From: Candidatus Thalassolituus haligoni | Lineage (GTDB): Bacteria > Pseudomonadota > Gammaproteobacteria > Pseudomonadales > Oceanobacteraceae | Direction: 5' to 3' | DNA: 64,000 nt | Assembly: GCF_041222825.1 (NCBI RefSeq) | Contig: NZ_CP139482.1 | Location: 1,395,001 to 1,459,000, forward strand | Shown here: piece by piece, positions 1 to 8,962 of the stretch | Position numbering within the stretch: position 1 is the first letter of the stretch | Layout of the letters: each line of letters starts with the position of its first letter | Notes under the pieces: generated by a model | The model's database searches: none | What the model was told of the DNA's origin: nothing | The model's input: only the letters and a program-made list of their open reading frames with translations | Program-made: the position numbers and the translations under genes

Positions 1-207
1 TTGATACTGGTGTCGATGCTATTGGGATATTCATTTCTTAAAAAGCGGATAAATATCGTCAAATGTTTCGAAAAAATAGAAAATTTTAGCAAAACAGAAC
101 AACCCGCAGATGTTCCCTTCCAGCGGAAATCCCCTACAATGCCCGTCGAATGCCGGTACAAAACCGTATTGGCGGGTATTGGCCCGATTGACCTGAGAGA
201 GAAATAA

Positions 208-441
208 ATGGAACGCATCGAACGCAATTTTTTTGCCCGAGAAAAAGACGACCAGGATGCTTTCCTGAGCCAGACCTGGTGTAACGAGTGTATGGAAGCC
301 GACCTCGGCATGGTCGAGCCGCAAGAATATGAAATGGATGGCGTCGTGGTAGTGGAAGGCAAATGTGCCAAGTGTGGCTCCGCCATTCTGACTGAAATCG
401 CCGATGACGACACCGATGGTGAGTGGGAAGACGACCAGTAG
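208..441 (+). CDS. small acidic protein with a CxxC...CxxC zinc-ribbon-like core
   Basis: A 77-residue protein of unknown function. It has two CxxC knuckles, CNEC around residues 26-29 and CAKC around 54-57, the usual spacing of a small zinc ribbon. The C-terminus is very acidic (DDDTDGEWEDD). The ATG lies 6-9 nt after a purine-rich GAGAGAGA stretch that can act as ribosome binding site. There is no partner in the same direction. Zinc binding is inferred from the cysteines only. I recognise no named family, and a DNA-binding or RNA-polymerase-associated role would be a guess. Confidence 0.75.
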   Translation: MERIERNFFAREKDDQDAFLSQTWCNECMEADLGMVEPQEYEMDGVVVVEGKCAKCGSAILTEIADDDTDGEWEDDQ

Positions 442-765
442 CCGTTTGGACGCTACCGATCCGTAGGGAAATCACCGCACTCGCGCTGTAAAATACCCCG
501 GATTCGGATGGAGGAGGTTGGCGGGCACAGCGGCCCGCCCTCCCAGGATGACGCCTTGGATGAGACACGTGGGGTGACGATTGATGATTACGGCACAGCG
601 CGGCCCGCTCTCCCAGGATGATGCCTTGGATGAGACGCGTGGGGTGACGATTGATGATTACGGCACAGCGCGGCCCGCCCTCCCAGGATGACGCCTTGGA
701 TGAGACGCGTGGGGTGACGATTGATGATTACGGCACAGCGCGGCCCGCTCTCCCAGGATGACGCC
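442..765. other. intergenic region between convergent genes, largely tandem repeat
   Basis: This stretch lies between the 3' ends of the zinc-ribbon gene and the DUF2069 gene. About 245 of its bases are the 70-bp tandem repeat annotated separately; the remaining 80 bases before it show no gene or clear terminator. ORFs crossing the repeat change frame from unit to unit because 70 is not a multiple of 3, so they are not coding. Confidence 0.7.
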
Positions 766-767
766 TT
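531..767. repeat. 70-bp tandem repeat, about 3.4 copies
   Basis: Three full units at 531-600, 601-670 and 671-740 plus a 27-bp partial unit at 741-767. Units begin CGGCCCGC and end GGCACAGCG. They differ at only a few positions: CCC/CTC near position 9, ACG/ATG near 21 and ACACG/GCGCG near 35. The last copy runs into the stop codon of the DUF2069 gene. The unit length is not a multiple of 3, so it does not encode a repeated peptide. There are no spacers, so this is not CRISPR. Confidence 0.95.
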
Positions 768-1176
768 ACAAGCCTGCCTCAACTCGCTTCTGCCAGCGGG
801 TGAACAGAATCGCACTGACAAAAATCGCCAGACTGGCGAGCACCAGCAGCCAACCCCAGATGCCGCTGCCTGGTGTAAAGACTCCGAGTACCGACACCAC
901 AAAGTAGAGCAAAATCATATAAGCCAGCCAGGAAGCTGACTTGTGAGAGCGTGCCACCAGGCCGGGTATAAACAGCATCAGCGGCAAGGCCTTGAATAGC
1001 GCGATGCCAATACCGGTTAGCCATAGCATCAGGCCGGGTTCGGCGGTTGGCGGTGGATGACTGAGCGTCGCGCCCAGTAATACCAGCAACATAGCAATGT
1101 AGCTGCTCACCAGTACACGGTAGGCCAGTGCTGCCTTGGCAACAAACGGACGGCTAGCGGCAGGTAATTGGGTCAT
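766..1176 (-). CDS. DUF2069 family inner-membrane protein
   Basis: A 136-residue protein with four predicted hydrophobic segments, including AMLLVLLGATL, ALPLMLFIPGL, YMILLYFVVSVLGVF and WLLVLASLAIFVSAI. The size and topology fit DUF2069, a small integral membrane family found next to wrbA in pseudomonads and relatives. The start chosen is the ATG giving MTQLPAASR; a longer in-frame reading starts inside wrbA and is unlikely. It begins one base after the wrbA stop, so it is the last gene of a wrbA-arsC unit. Its molecular role is not known. Confidence 0.85.
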   Translation of the reverse strand: MTQLPAASRPFVAKAALAYRVLVSSYIAMLLVLLGATLSHPPPTAEPGLMLWLTGIGIALFKALPLMLFIPGLVARSHKSASWLAYMILLYFVVSVLGVFTPGSGIWGWLLVLASLAIFVSAILFTRWQKRVEAGL

Positions 1177-1177
1177 A

Positions 1178-2142
<965 letters not shown>

Positions 2143-2201
2143 GCTGTGCACACTCTCAAATTGTCAACCAATTGGCAGCGATTGTAACAAGGAAGCCCTA
2201 G

Positions 2202-3425
2202 ATGCTCACCGCTTTCCGCCGTGGTCGCCGGGTACTGCGACTGATCTGGCAAACCCTCAAACGGTTCGAATCCATGGAGCGCAGGCGCGATGCCGCCGCC
2301 CTGACCTATACCACCTTGTTTGCCCTGGTGCCGGTAATTACCGTGACCTACGCTATTCTCAGTGCCATCCCGTCCCTGCAAGAATGGGGTGCGCAAGCAC
2401 ACACTAACCTGCTGGCCTACGTCATGCCTGAGGGTAGTGACATGATTTCCAACTATCTGGTGCGCTTCAGTGCGCAGGCCCGCGAGCTGACCTGGATTGG
2501 TGTGGTATTTCTGTTTTTTACCGCGTTGATGCTGCTGCAAACCATCGAACAGCAGTTCAATAAAATCTGGCAGGTCGAAGTCTCACGTTCGACGTTGCAA
2601 CGCTTCTTTCGTTACTGGGCAGTCCTCAGCCTGGGGCCGTTGCTGTTTGGTGCTGCTCAGGCGGTCAGCTCACTGCTGGCCTCGCTCAGCGTATTGCCAG
2701 AAGGGATGGACGTGACGGCGTCGATTCCTTCCTTTGCCCGGCTGGTGCCCTGGTCGATGACCGTGGCCGCCATCACCTTTGTTTATATGATGGTGCCCAA
2801 CTGCAAGGTTCCCCCCAGAGATGCCGTGATTGCCGCGCTGGTGGTGGCGACTGTGTTTGAAACCGGCAAATACCTGTTCGCCAAAATCGTCGGTATGTTT
2901 CCGTCGTACCAACTGATCTACGGTGCTTTTGCCGCTGTTCCGCTGTTCCTGATGTGGACTTACCTCAGCTGGATGCTGTTGCTGTTTGGTGCTGAACTCA
3001 GCTATGCCCTCAGCCATCCGGAATCGCGCTCGGTGCGCGACCCGTTACGGCAACGACTGGCTCTGGCTGCTGCGCTTTACCAGGGCCAGCAAGCAGGCAA
3101 GGGCATGAGTGAACGCGACCTGCGGCAGCGCTTGCGCAGCATTCCGGCAGCAGAGCTGTCGGCGTTGCTGAAGCATTTTCAGCAGGCGGGCTGGGTGACC
3201 AAAAGCCAGGACGACAGCTGGATATGGTTGCCCGATATGCGTCTGCTCACCCTTGACCATTTTTTTTCCGACCTGACATTGCAGCAACTGCAAGCGGCTG
3301 AACACGCTGTTCCGGAAGATTCGCCATTGAGTGACTGGCTGACTGGCTGGCAACAGGACGTTGCCAGCAATCTCTCCGTCTCGCTGGATCAATTGCTCGA
3401 TGAAGACGGCGGCTTTCGGTTGTAA
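2202..3425 (+). CDS. YihY/BrkB family inner-membrane protein
   Basis: 407 residues. Six membrane segments lie roughly at 32-56, 96-116, 138-160, 184-200, 208-226 and 240-270. The family signature DAAALTYTTLFALVP follows a basic N-terminus. The C-terminal 130 residues form a soluble domain with a winged-helix-like look, an extension also present in pseudomonad homologues but lacking in E. coli YihY (about 290 residues). The family was once mislabelled ribonuclease BN; its true function is unknown. It diverges from arsC-wrbA with about 60 bp between. Confidence 0.9.
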   Translation: MLTAFRRGRRVLRLIWQTLKRFESMERRRDAAALTYTTLFALVPVITVTYAILSAIPSLQEWGAQAHTNLLAYVMPEGSDMISNYLVRFSAQARELTWIGVVFLFFTALMLLQTIEQQFNKIWQVEVSRSTLQRFFRYWAVLSLGPLLFGAAQAVSSLLASLSVLPEGMDVTASIPSFARLVPWSMTVAAITFVYMMVPNCKVPPRDAVIAALVVATVFETGKYLFAKIVGMFPSYQLIYGAFAAVPLFLMWTYLSWMLLLFGAELSYALSHPESRSVRDPLRQRLALAAALYQGQQAGKGMSERDLRQRLRSIPAAELSALLKHFQQAGWVTKSQDDSWIWLPDMRLLTLDHFFSDLTLQQLQAAEHAVPEDSPLSDWLTGWQQDVASNLSVSLDQLLDEDGGFRL

Positions 3426-3574
3426 ATTTGGTTGTAAAAAAGTAGTCGTTATTACTCGGCAACCGTCATTGCTATTTTTCTGCCGCGCAAATACATACCT
3501 TTTAACAAAACCTGCGACTAAAACCTGGCGATTAAAAACAGCTCAGGCTGGTGACGGGTATTGAAGGAAATACG

Positions 3575-4345
3575 ATGTTGTTGAAAGCAATCAAACATTG
3601 GCTGGAAGTTCGGCGTATTAACCAGCAGGGGTTTACCACAGAGCAGTGGGAGGCGGCTGTTGCTGATTGGCCAGTGATGGCACGTTATCAGGGGCGTGAG
3701 CGCGATGAGCTACGTCATTTGACGTTTCGGTTGCTGGTGCATAAGGACTTTACTGCCGGTGGCGGTTTTGAACTGACTCAGGCGATGTGTCTGAAAATTG
3801 CCACCATGGCTTGTGTGCCTGTTTTGAATCTTGGCCTGGCGTGGTACGACCACTGGCAAACGGTCATTGTTTATGAGGGCGATTTTGTTCCCAACCGGCC
3901 TTATCGCAGCGCTGATGGGGTGGTTCACGCACAGGCACCGGGATTGAGTGGCGAAGCCTGGCAGCGGGGGCCGGTCATTCTGTCGTGGGATTCGGTATTA
4001 CATAGCGGGGAGCGCGTTCGTCATGGCAAGGCCAGTAACGTGGTGATTCATGAGTTGGCGCATACGTTGGATATGTTGCGTGATGGCGCCAATGGCGCAC
4101 CACCGATGCATCCTGATATGCGCCCTGGCGAATGGCACGATGTGTTTACAGCAGCGTGGGACGGTTTGAACAAGGCTTATCTGCATCATAAAGTGTTGCC
4201 TCTGGATGAGTATGCGCTGTCAAACCCGGCGGAATTTTTTGCGGTGTGTAGTGAAACGTTTTTCGAGGCACCTCAGTTGATGAAACAAACCTTGCCTGAT
4301 GTCTATCGGTTGTTAGGCTTGTTTTATCGACAGCGACCTGAATAG
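3575..4345 (+). CDS. mtfA: M90 zinc metallopeptidase MtfA
   Basis: 256 residues, close to E. coli MtfA (265). MtfA is a cytoplasmic aminopeptidase that also binds and inactivates the Mlc glucose repressor in enterobacteria. The zinc motif HELAH is at about residues 159-163, and the downstream NPAEFFAVCSE segment supplies the third-ligand region. The ATG is chosen over an upstream GTG because GAAGG stands 7 nt before it and the protein then begins MLLKAIKHW. No Mlc or PTS gene is nearby, so the regulatory role is uncertain in this organism. Confidence 0.92.
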   Translation: MLLKAIKHWLEVRRINQQGFTTEQWEAAVADWPVMARYQGRERDELRHLTFRLLVHKDFTAGGGFELTQAMCLKIATMACVPVLNLGLAWYDHWQTVIVYEGDFVPNRPYRSADGVVHAQAPGLSGEAWQRGPVILSWDSVLHSGERVRHGKASNVVIHELAHTLDMLRDGANGAPPMHPDMRPGEWHDVFTAAWDGLNKAYLHHKVLPLDEYALSNPAEFFAVCSETFFEAPQLMKQTLPDVYRLLGLFYRQRPE

Positions 4346-4522
4346 TGCCAGGCCGGTTTGGTTTTGTTCTGGTTGTGAGTTCTGCCGGTCAGATTTTCAG
4401 GCTGCTTGCTTGCCAGAGCAGGAATAGCTCTCCGGTATTGGGTCTAATAGACACCTTGGCGACAGGGTGTTGTTCCCTGTAGGCTGGCATTATTTTTCGA
4501 CAATTCAGGATGTTATCGACTC

Positions 4523-5845
4523 ATGATCAGTAGTCCACATGCGCCGGATATCGCCAGTCCCAGTCTGTCTCTCAACGTTCATCCAATGCGATCGGTGTTG
4601 TACGAGGAGCTGCATAATCGCCCGTCGCCGGTAATTGAGGGGAGTTGCCAGGTGGCTCATTTTACGGTCAAGCTGAACGATAATCGGCAGGAGTTGCATG
4701 CCCATGTGGTGGAGTTGTGTCGCCGTTACAGTGTGCCAGCACCGGACCCGGATTCGTCCTGTTTGTATCAGGATTTTGGGGGCTTTGAGTTACGTTGGGA
4801 GCGCCATCTGGAGTTTGCCAACTTTACCTTTATCGTCGCGACCGAGGAGCCTTTTGCGACTGATGCGCTGGCGTTTATTCCAAAAGACTGGCTGGCGGCG
4901 ATGCCGGGTGAGTTGGTGGTGGCGGTGAATCTGTCGCTGGTGAACGATACGCCGGATGAAAAACAGTTGTACGACTGGTTTGAAGGGCAGCGGGTATCGG
5001 GTGCATCCGTCGCCAGCGGCCAGGCGTTGGTGTGGACGGCATTTCGTTTACACAGTGATGGCTTTGGTCGCATTGTGGCGGTGAACAAGGGGTTGAATCC
5101 GTATCAGACAGGGCGCTTGGTGCAGCGCTTGTTCGAGCTGGAAACCTATCGTTTGATGTCGCTGCTGGCGTTGCCGGTGGCGCGTAAAATGGGCAATGAG
5201 CTGACTCGGGTTGAGACCAGTCTGGCGCAGTTGATCCAGAATATTTCGGAGTTGGAAAACCAGTTTGAAGACCGTGATTTGTTGAAGTCATTGTCACAGT
5301 TGGCAGCGGATGTGGAGCGTTATCGCTCAGATACCAATTTCCGTTTTGCGGCGGCCAAGGCCTATCACGATCTGGTGCGTGACCGTCTCGACCAGTTGAA
5401 AGAGGAGCCGCTGGACGGGGTGCAGAGTTTGCGGGAATTTCTTGAGCGGCGATTAACGCCAGGCATCAAAACCTGTAATTCGGTGCGAGATCAGCTGGAA
5501 GATTTGTCGCGTCGTATTCACCGCACAACCAGTTTGCTGCGCACTCGTGTGGATCTGTCGATTCAGGAGCAGAACCAGCGTTTGCTGACGTCGATGAACA
5601 AACGCAGTGAGTTGCAGTTGCGGTTGCAGCAAACGGTCGAAGGGTTGTCGGTGGTAGTGATCTGTTATTACATTCTGGCGTTGGTGGGTATTGGTGCGGA
5701 TGGTCTCAAGGCATTTGGCTTGCAGGTTGATCCCTATATGCTTAAAGGTATCGCTTTGCCGGTGATTGTGGTGGTGGTTTTTGTGGCGATTCACCGGTTA
5801 CGCCATCATTTAAGCGAAAAGACGTTTGATCTGGAGGAGAAATAG
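4523..5845 (+). CDS. DUF3422 family membrane-anchored protein
   Basis: 440 residues. The N-terminal half has the DUF3422 opening HPMRSVLYEELHNRPSP, a long soluble domain and a helical region with coiled-coil character (residues about 225-340). Two membrane helices close to the C-terminus (about 373-392 and 408-426) are followed by a short charged tail. The layout suggests a cytoplasmic domain anchored in the inner membrane. The function of the family is unknown. Upstream (4462-4480) is a short ACAGGG/CCCTGT hairpin in the leader, of unclear significance. Confidence 0.88.
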   Translation: MISSPHAPDIASPSLSLNVHPMRSVLYEELHNRPSPVIEGSCQVAHFTVKLNDNRQELHAHVVELCRRYSVPAPDPDSSCLYQDFGGFELRWERHLEFANFTFIVATEEPFATDALAFIPKDWLAAMPGELVVAVNLSLVNDTPDEKQLYDWFEGQRVSGASVASGQALVWTAFRLHSDGFGRIVAVNKGLNPYQTGRLVQRLFELETYRLMSLLALPVARKMGNELTRVETSLAQLIQNISELENQFEDRDLLKSLSQLAADVERYRSDTNFRFAAAKAYHDLVRDRLDQLKEEPLDGVQSLREFLERRLTPGIKTCNSVRDQLEDLSRRIHRTTSLLRTRVDLSIQEQNQRLLTSMNKRSELQLRLQQTVEGLSVVVICYYILALVGIGADGLKAFGLQVDPYMLKGIALPVIVVVVFVAIHRLRHHLSEKTFDLEEK

Positions 5846-6178
5846 GAGCCGGTTAATGCGACTGGCTTCGGCATTTGTTGCATGTTTCTGGTGGGGCAGC
5901 GGCGCGGAGGATTGGCCGCTGTTTGACGTTCTGAGGAGTTCTCTCATTGTGCGTCCCGTATCGCTTCTCATATTGCCTTGTCCTGCCTCTTTTTCCCGGT
6001 TGTGTTTTTACGCTGTCAGAGTTCTGGCGCTGACCTGCAGGTTTTGGCGGCGATTTTTTGCCGTTTTTGTGTTGATGCGTTTGTGTTTTTATCTAACTCG
6101 TTGAAATAAAGCCATTTCTTCTTACTGGCCTGATCCTTGCTGAAGTCTATCCAAGCAGACATCAACGAGGGACACTTT
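5846..6178. other. 333-bp intergenic region, no gene supported
   Basis: Only a 92-codon ORF (5826-6104, +) crosses this stretch. It begins inside the DUF3422 gene, has no ribosome binding site and reads as Trp/Phe/Arg-rich sequence without domain features, so I do not call it. T-rich tracts at 6050-6090 precede the next gene. No convincing terminator or promoter was seen. Confidence 0.5.
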
Positions 6179-6688
6179 ATGAGTCGATCAGAATCATCAC
6201 TGCTGCCCGCCACCTTGTGGCGCCAGCCTGTAGCAGACAACGAATCGGTCGTTGGTCGTTCAGAGCGTTGGTTTATTTGTGAACAGCGCGATCCATTTCA
6301 CCCTACTTTGCCGACGGCAGGCTGTGGCTATTCGGTGATTACCTGGGCCGATCTGTTTTTACGCAGTTATGACAACGGTCTGTTCAGTCGTGGACGTCCT
6401 GATCTTGCCATTCAGGTAGGCCAGGTGCATCAGGTATTCGACACACTGGAACAGTCGGAGGGGGAGGACTGGCGACGTCGGGAAACGGAAGCTTATGAGT
6501 TTGCTGCGGAGCATTACGATGATCTGCAAAACGCCGGAGCTCCTGAGTCGTTATTGCAAGCATTTCAGTTGGTAATGTTACTGTTGATGGCGATCAATCA
6601 GCTGAGAAAACAGTACTCTGGCCAATGTGTGCTGATGAGCTATGCCAGCCTGGAGGAGGCGCTGAATGTGAATGGCGAAATATTTTAA
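6179..6688 (+). CDS. hypothetical protein, 169 aa
   Basis: I do not recognise this protein. It is soluble and acidic, with an aromatic-rich N-terminal half (ERWFICEQRDPFHP, GCGYSVITWADLF) and a helical C-terminal half with a short hydrophobic run (AFQLVMLLLMAINQL, about residues 127-141) that looks too short and amphipathic for a sure membrane anchor. The ATG at 6179 has GAGGGA 7 nt upstream; an upstream ATG at 6137 lacks this. It stands alone, flanked by two gene-poor AT-richer spacers, in what looks like an accessory stretch. Confidence 0.7.
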   Translation: MSRSESSLLPATLWRQPVADNESVVGRSERWFICEQRDPFHPTLPTAGCGYSVITWADLFLRSYDNGLFSRGRPDLAIQVGQVHQVFDTLEQSEGEDWRRRETEAYEFAAEHYDDLQNAGAPESLLQAFQLVMLLLMAINQLRKQYSGQCVLMSYASLEEALNVNGEIF

Positions 6689-7044
6689 TGACTTTGGAAC
6701 GGGGTCTTGGTACTGAAATGGCTTGATGGCGGTGGCTGCCAACAGTTGTATGGCAGGTGAGTTGGTATTGGAATTCAAGGTGACCTGCACTGCCGTTGAC
6801 TTCACCGGGGACGAAGAATTATAGAAATCTGTAGGAGGATGCTTGCGTCCGCTGGGTGTCATTGATCACCGCTCCTGCATGAAGAATCCGAATTACGTTA
6901 ATGGCATTGCGCAGCACTGATTGATTGAACTAGGGCGCTTTTTTGGCGTCCTGGTAAAAATTTTATTTTATATTGTTGTTTTGGTCGCAAGTTCAGAATA
7001 TCTGAATTAATATTTATCGTTCACTAATAATGGGTATGATAAAT
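6689..7044. other. 356-bp intergenic region, no gene supported
   Basis: The first part holds only short ORFs (one of about 32 codons near 6725-6827, without support). The last 120 bp are AT-rich (TTTTATTTTATATTG near 6960) and probably carry the promoter of the carbonic anhydrase gene that follows, although no good -35/-10 pair stands out. Confidence 0.5.
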
Positions 7045-7907
7045 ATGAGAACAAAAATTGCTGTGTTACTTACGTCGACGACCTTGCTGGCGAGCTGTGC
7101 CAGTGTCGAACATCATCATACTGCTGAGCATAAGCCGGTTTCCGATCAGGTGGTGGCAGCACATGTTGGCACAAAATACCGCAGGTAAGGGGTTTGGCCC
7201 TCAATCTCCTCGTGATATTGATATAACTGATGGTAAGAACAACCGTGTATTCAGTGCGGCTCCTGCCTCTGAATATATGAATTTGTGTAATATCCACTTC
7301 CACAAAAATGCCGAGCACAAGGGGGGGGAATTTACCCGCTATGCTGGCAATGGCGATGGTCATGGTTATCAAAGTGGTTATGAATATACTGGGTCACTGA
7401 GTGCTGGTGAACTCACAGCCGTTACCGAAGATATTTGCCCGAGTGAGCATGGCAGCCTGGTTCCGGGAGACACGATTGAGGTTCATTATGTGCATTCAAC
7501 TGCACAGGTTGCCCCTGGGCCAACTCTGGGCGCGCGCTTGTCTGGATGAATCGATCGGCAATCCCCAGTTGCGTGTAGAAACACAGGTGTTTGTTCTGGT
7601 AAATGACAGCAGTGCTCTGGACTTTGGCCAGCTGACTCAACAGGGTGTCCGTAATGGTGTGCATCAAGCGTTGAATATACCGACTGATACTGGTTACCCG
7701 GTGCAATATGCCGGTTCTACAACAGGCCCTGGCTACAATGAAGCCGGTTCGCCTTTCCAAGTGTCATGGAGTGTCAGACCCAAGGTAGCCAAGGTGAACA
7801 TTGCCACGGTTGGTCTGTGGTGCAAGGGTAATGTGTTTAATGAAGATCACGCACACGGTGTCAGAAACCTGGTGACCAATCCAGACCTGCTGTCACCTGT
7901 GAAGTAA
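7045..7907 (+). pseudogene. delta-class carbonic anhydrase lipoprotein, broken by two frameshifts
   Basis: Three overlapping reading frames join into one protein of about 288 residues. Frame A gives a lipoprotein signal (MRTKIAVLLTSTTLLASCAS, lipobox LASC) ending at a TAA at 7186. Frame B carries NTAGKGFGPQSPRD and the zinc-site segment CNIHFHKNAEHKGGEF, ending at a TGA at 7547. Frame C carries NPQLRVETQVFVLVND, STTGPGYNEAGSPFQVSW and the C-terminus. These blocks match delta-class carbonic anhydrases (CO2 hydration, zinc enzyme) as I know them. Frame changes lie at about 7156-7186 and 7526-7549, each equal to a net -2 or +1; the second sits in a GC dinucleotide run. As read, no full enzyme is made. 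Sequencing error is possible. Confidence 0.82.
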
Positions 7908-8333
7908 CAGATCTAACTGCACAGCACCGATAATAACGGCCTCCAGTAGCCGCTCAGATAACGACGGGCTACTGGAGTGCTACGAAGTGTTAGCAGGCCT
8001 GAGTGTGGTACTTGCTCTGGGAAACTAAATTTTTTAAAATTTGAATTTTTATTTTTTATTATCTGTTTTCAGTACGATGAAGCTTTCTGATTTTATATTT
8101 TTAATACTCAGGCCCGGTTGGTAAAATATAGACTGTTCTTGTTTCTACGCATTATGTGGGAATGCAATGGACACTGCTGGCTACTATACAGGAGTGCAGG
8201 AGTGCAGGAGTGCAGGAGCCAGGTATTCCTGTGAAATTTCTGGTTTTGTGTTTTTGATATTCAGCTGCCGGTTTATAAAAGGGGGATTTTTTAGTATGAT
8301 GCGCTCGAATATAACCAGTATTGGGAATACATC
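7908..8333. other. 426-bp intergenic region with hairpin and short repeat
   Basis: It holds an 11-bp inverted repeat, CTCCAGTAGCC at 7941-7951 against GGCTACTGGAG at 7967-7977, without a T-run, which may terminate the upstream gene. A very AT-rich tract follows at 8027-8068, then an 8-bp tandem repeat (8189-8218). The last 60 bp contain the AT-rich TTTATAAAA near 8273, which may belong to the promoter of the downstream methyltransferase. Confidence 0.55.
8189..8218. repeat. 8-bp tandem repeat CAGGAGTG x 3.75
   Basis: CAGGAGTG occurs three times in a row at 8189-8212, followed by a partial CAGGAG. The units are identical, as expected from slippage. Each contains an AGGAG core resembling a Shine-Dalgarno sequence, but no start codon at suitable spacing opens a credible gene. 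Confidence 0.9.
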
Positions 8334-8855
8334 GTGCAACAAACAAGGTCGTCCGCTATTGCGTTATGCAACCCCAAAAGCCCTTCTAATGTAGGTGTGG
8401 TAATGCGTGCTGCCGGTTGTTATGGTGCCAGTGCCATTTATTATACCGGCAAGCGATTTGCGCGAGCGGCAAAATATCATCAGGATACCAAGAACGCTAG
8501 CCAGCATATTGAACTGAGCGCGGTTGAGTCTTTTACTGAATTGGCCGGACAGCATCGGACGCTGGTGTGTGTTGAGTTTGCTGTCGGGGCAACTCCGTTA
8601 CCGGAATTTATTCATCCTGATCATGCCTTGTATATCTTTGGCCCGGAAGATGGATCTGTCGATCAGTCCATCATTGATGTGGCTGATGCTGTGGTTTATG
8701 TTCCAACCATTGGTTGCATGAACCTGGGGGCCACCGTCAATGTGTTGTTGTATGATCGTATGGCCAAACAGCAACAGGCTATTGATCACAGTGAGCGTAT
8801 CAAAAGCAGCCGTGATGTGAATAATCGTTTGGTATTCCGTAACGGGAACCGCTAG
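8334..8855 (+). CDS. SpoU/TrmH (SPOUT) family RNA 2'-O-methyltransferase
   Basis: 173 residues, the size of a minimal SPOUT methyltransferase without an N-terminal RNA-binding domain. Motif 1 is NPKSPSNVGVVMRAAGCYGA near the start, motif 2 is YIFGPEDGSVDQ (about 108-119) and motif 3 is VPTIGCMNLGATVNVLLYDR (about 131-150), which form the knotted SAM site. The start is a GTG; no ATG lies closer to motif 1. The RNA target cannot be told from sequence. The gene stands alone, convergent with the DUF885 gene. Confidence 0.88.
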   Translation: MQQTRSSAIALCNPKSPSNVGVVMRAAGCYGASAIYYTGKRFARAAKYHQDTKNASQHIELSAVESFTELAGQHRTLVCVEFAVGATPLPEFIHPDHALYIFGPEDGSVDQSIIDVADAVVYVPTIGCMNLGATVNVLLYDRMAKQQQAIDHSERIKSSRDVNNRLVFRNGNR

Positions 8856-8962
8856 GGGGTTCAAGCGCACGGCGTTACAACTCGACTCAAAACGCTCAGG
8901 TAGCCCACATTACTCACGACCTCGACAATACGGACAAGCGCCCGTACTGTCTGGTTGTTCTG

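Noticed and set aside
1..207. 68-codon ORF at the left edge
   Set aside because: No ribosome binding site, AT-rich promoter-like sequence, no protein features, and it stops just before the zinc-ribbon gene.
531..767. CRISPR array
   Set aside because: Units are directly adjacent with no spacers and no cas genes are present.
5826..6104. 92-codon ORF overlapping the end of the DUF3422 gene
   Set aside because: Low-complexity Trp/Phe/Arg/Leu translation, overlap with a real gene and no start signal.
8189..8218. Repeated AGGAG as functional ribosome binding sites
   Set aside because: No start codon at proper spacing opens a credible reading frame; simple slippage repeat is sufficient.
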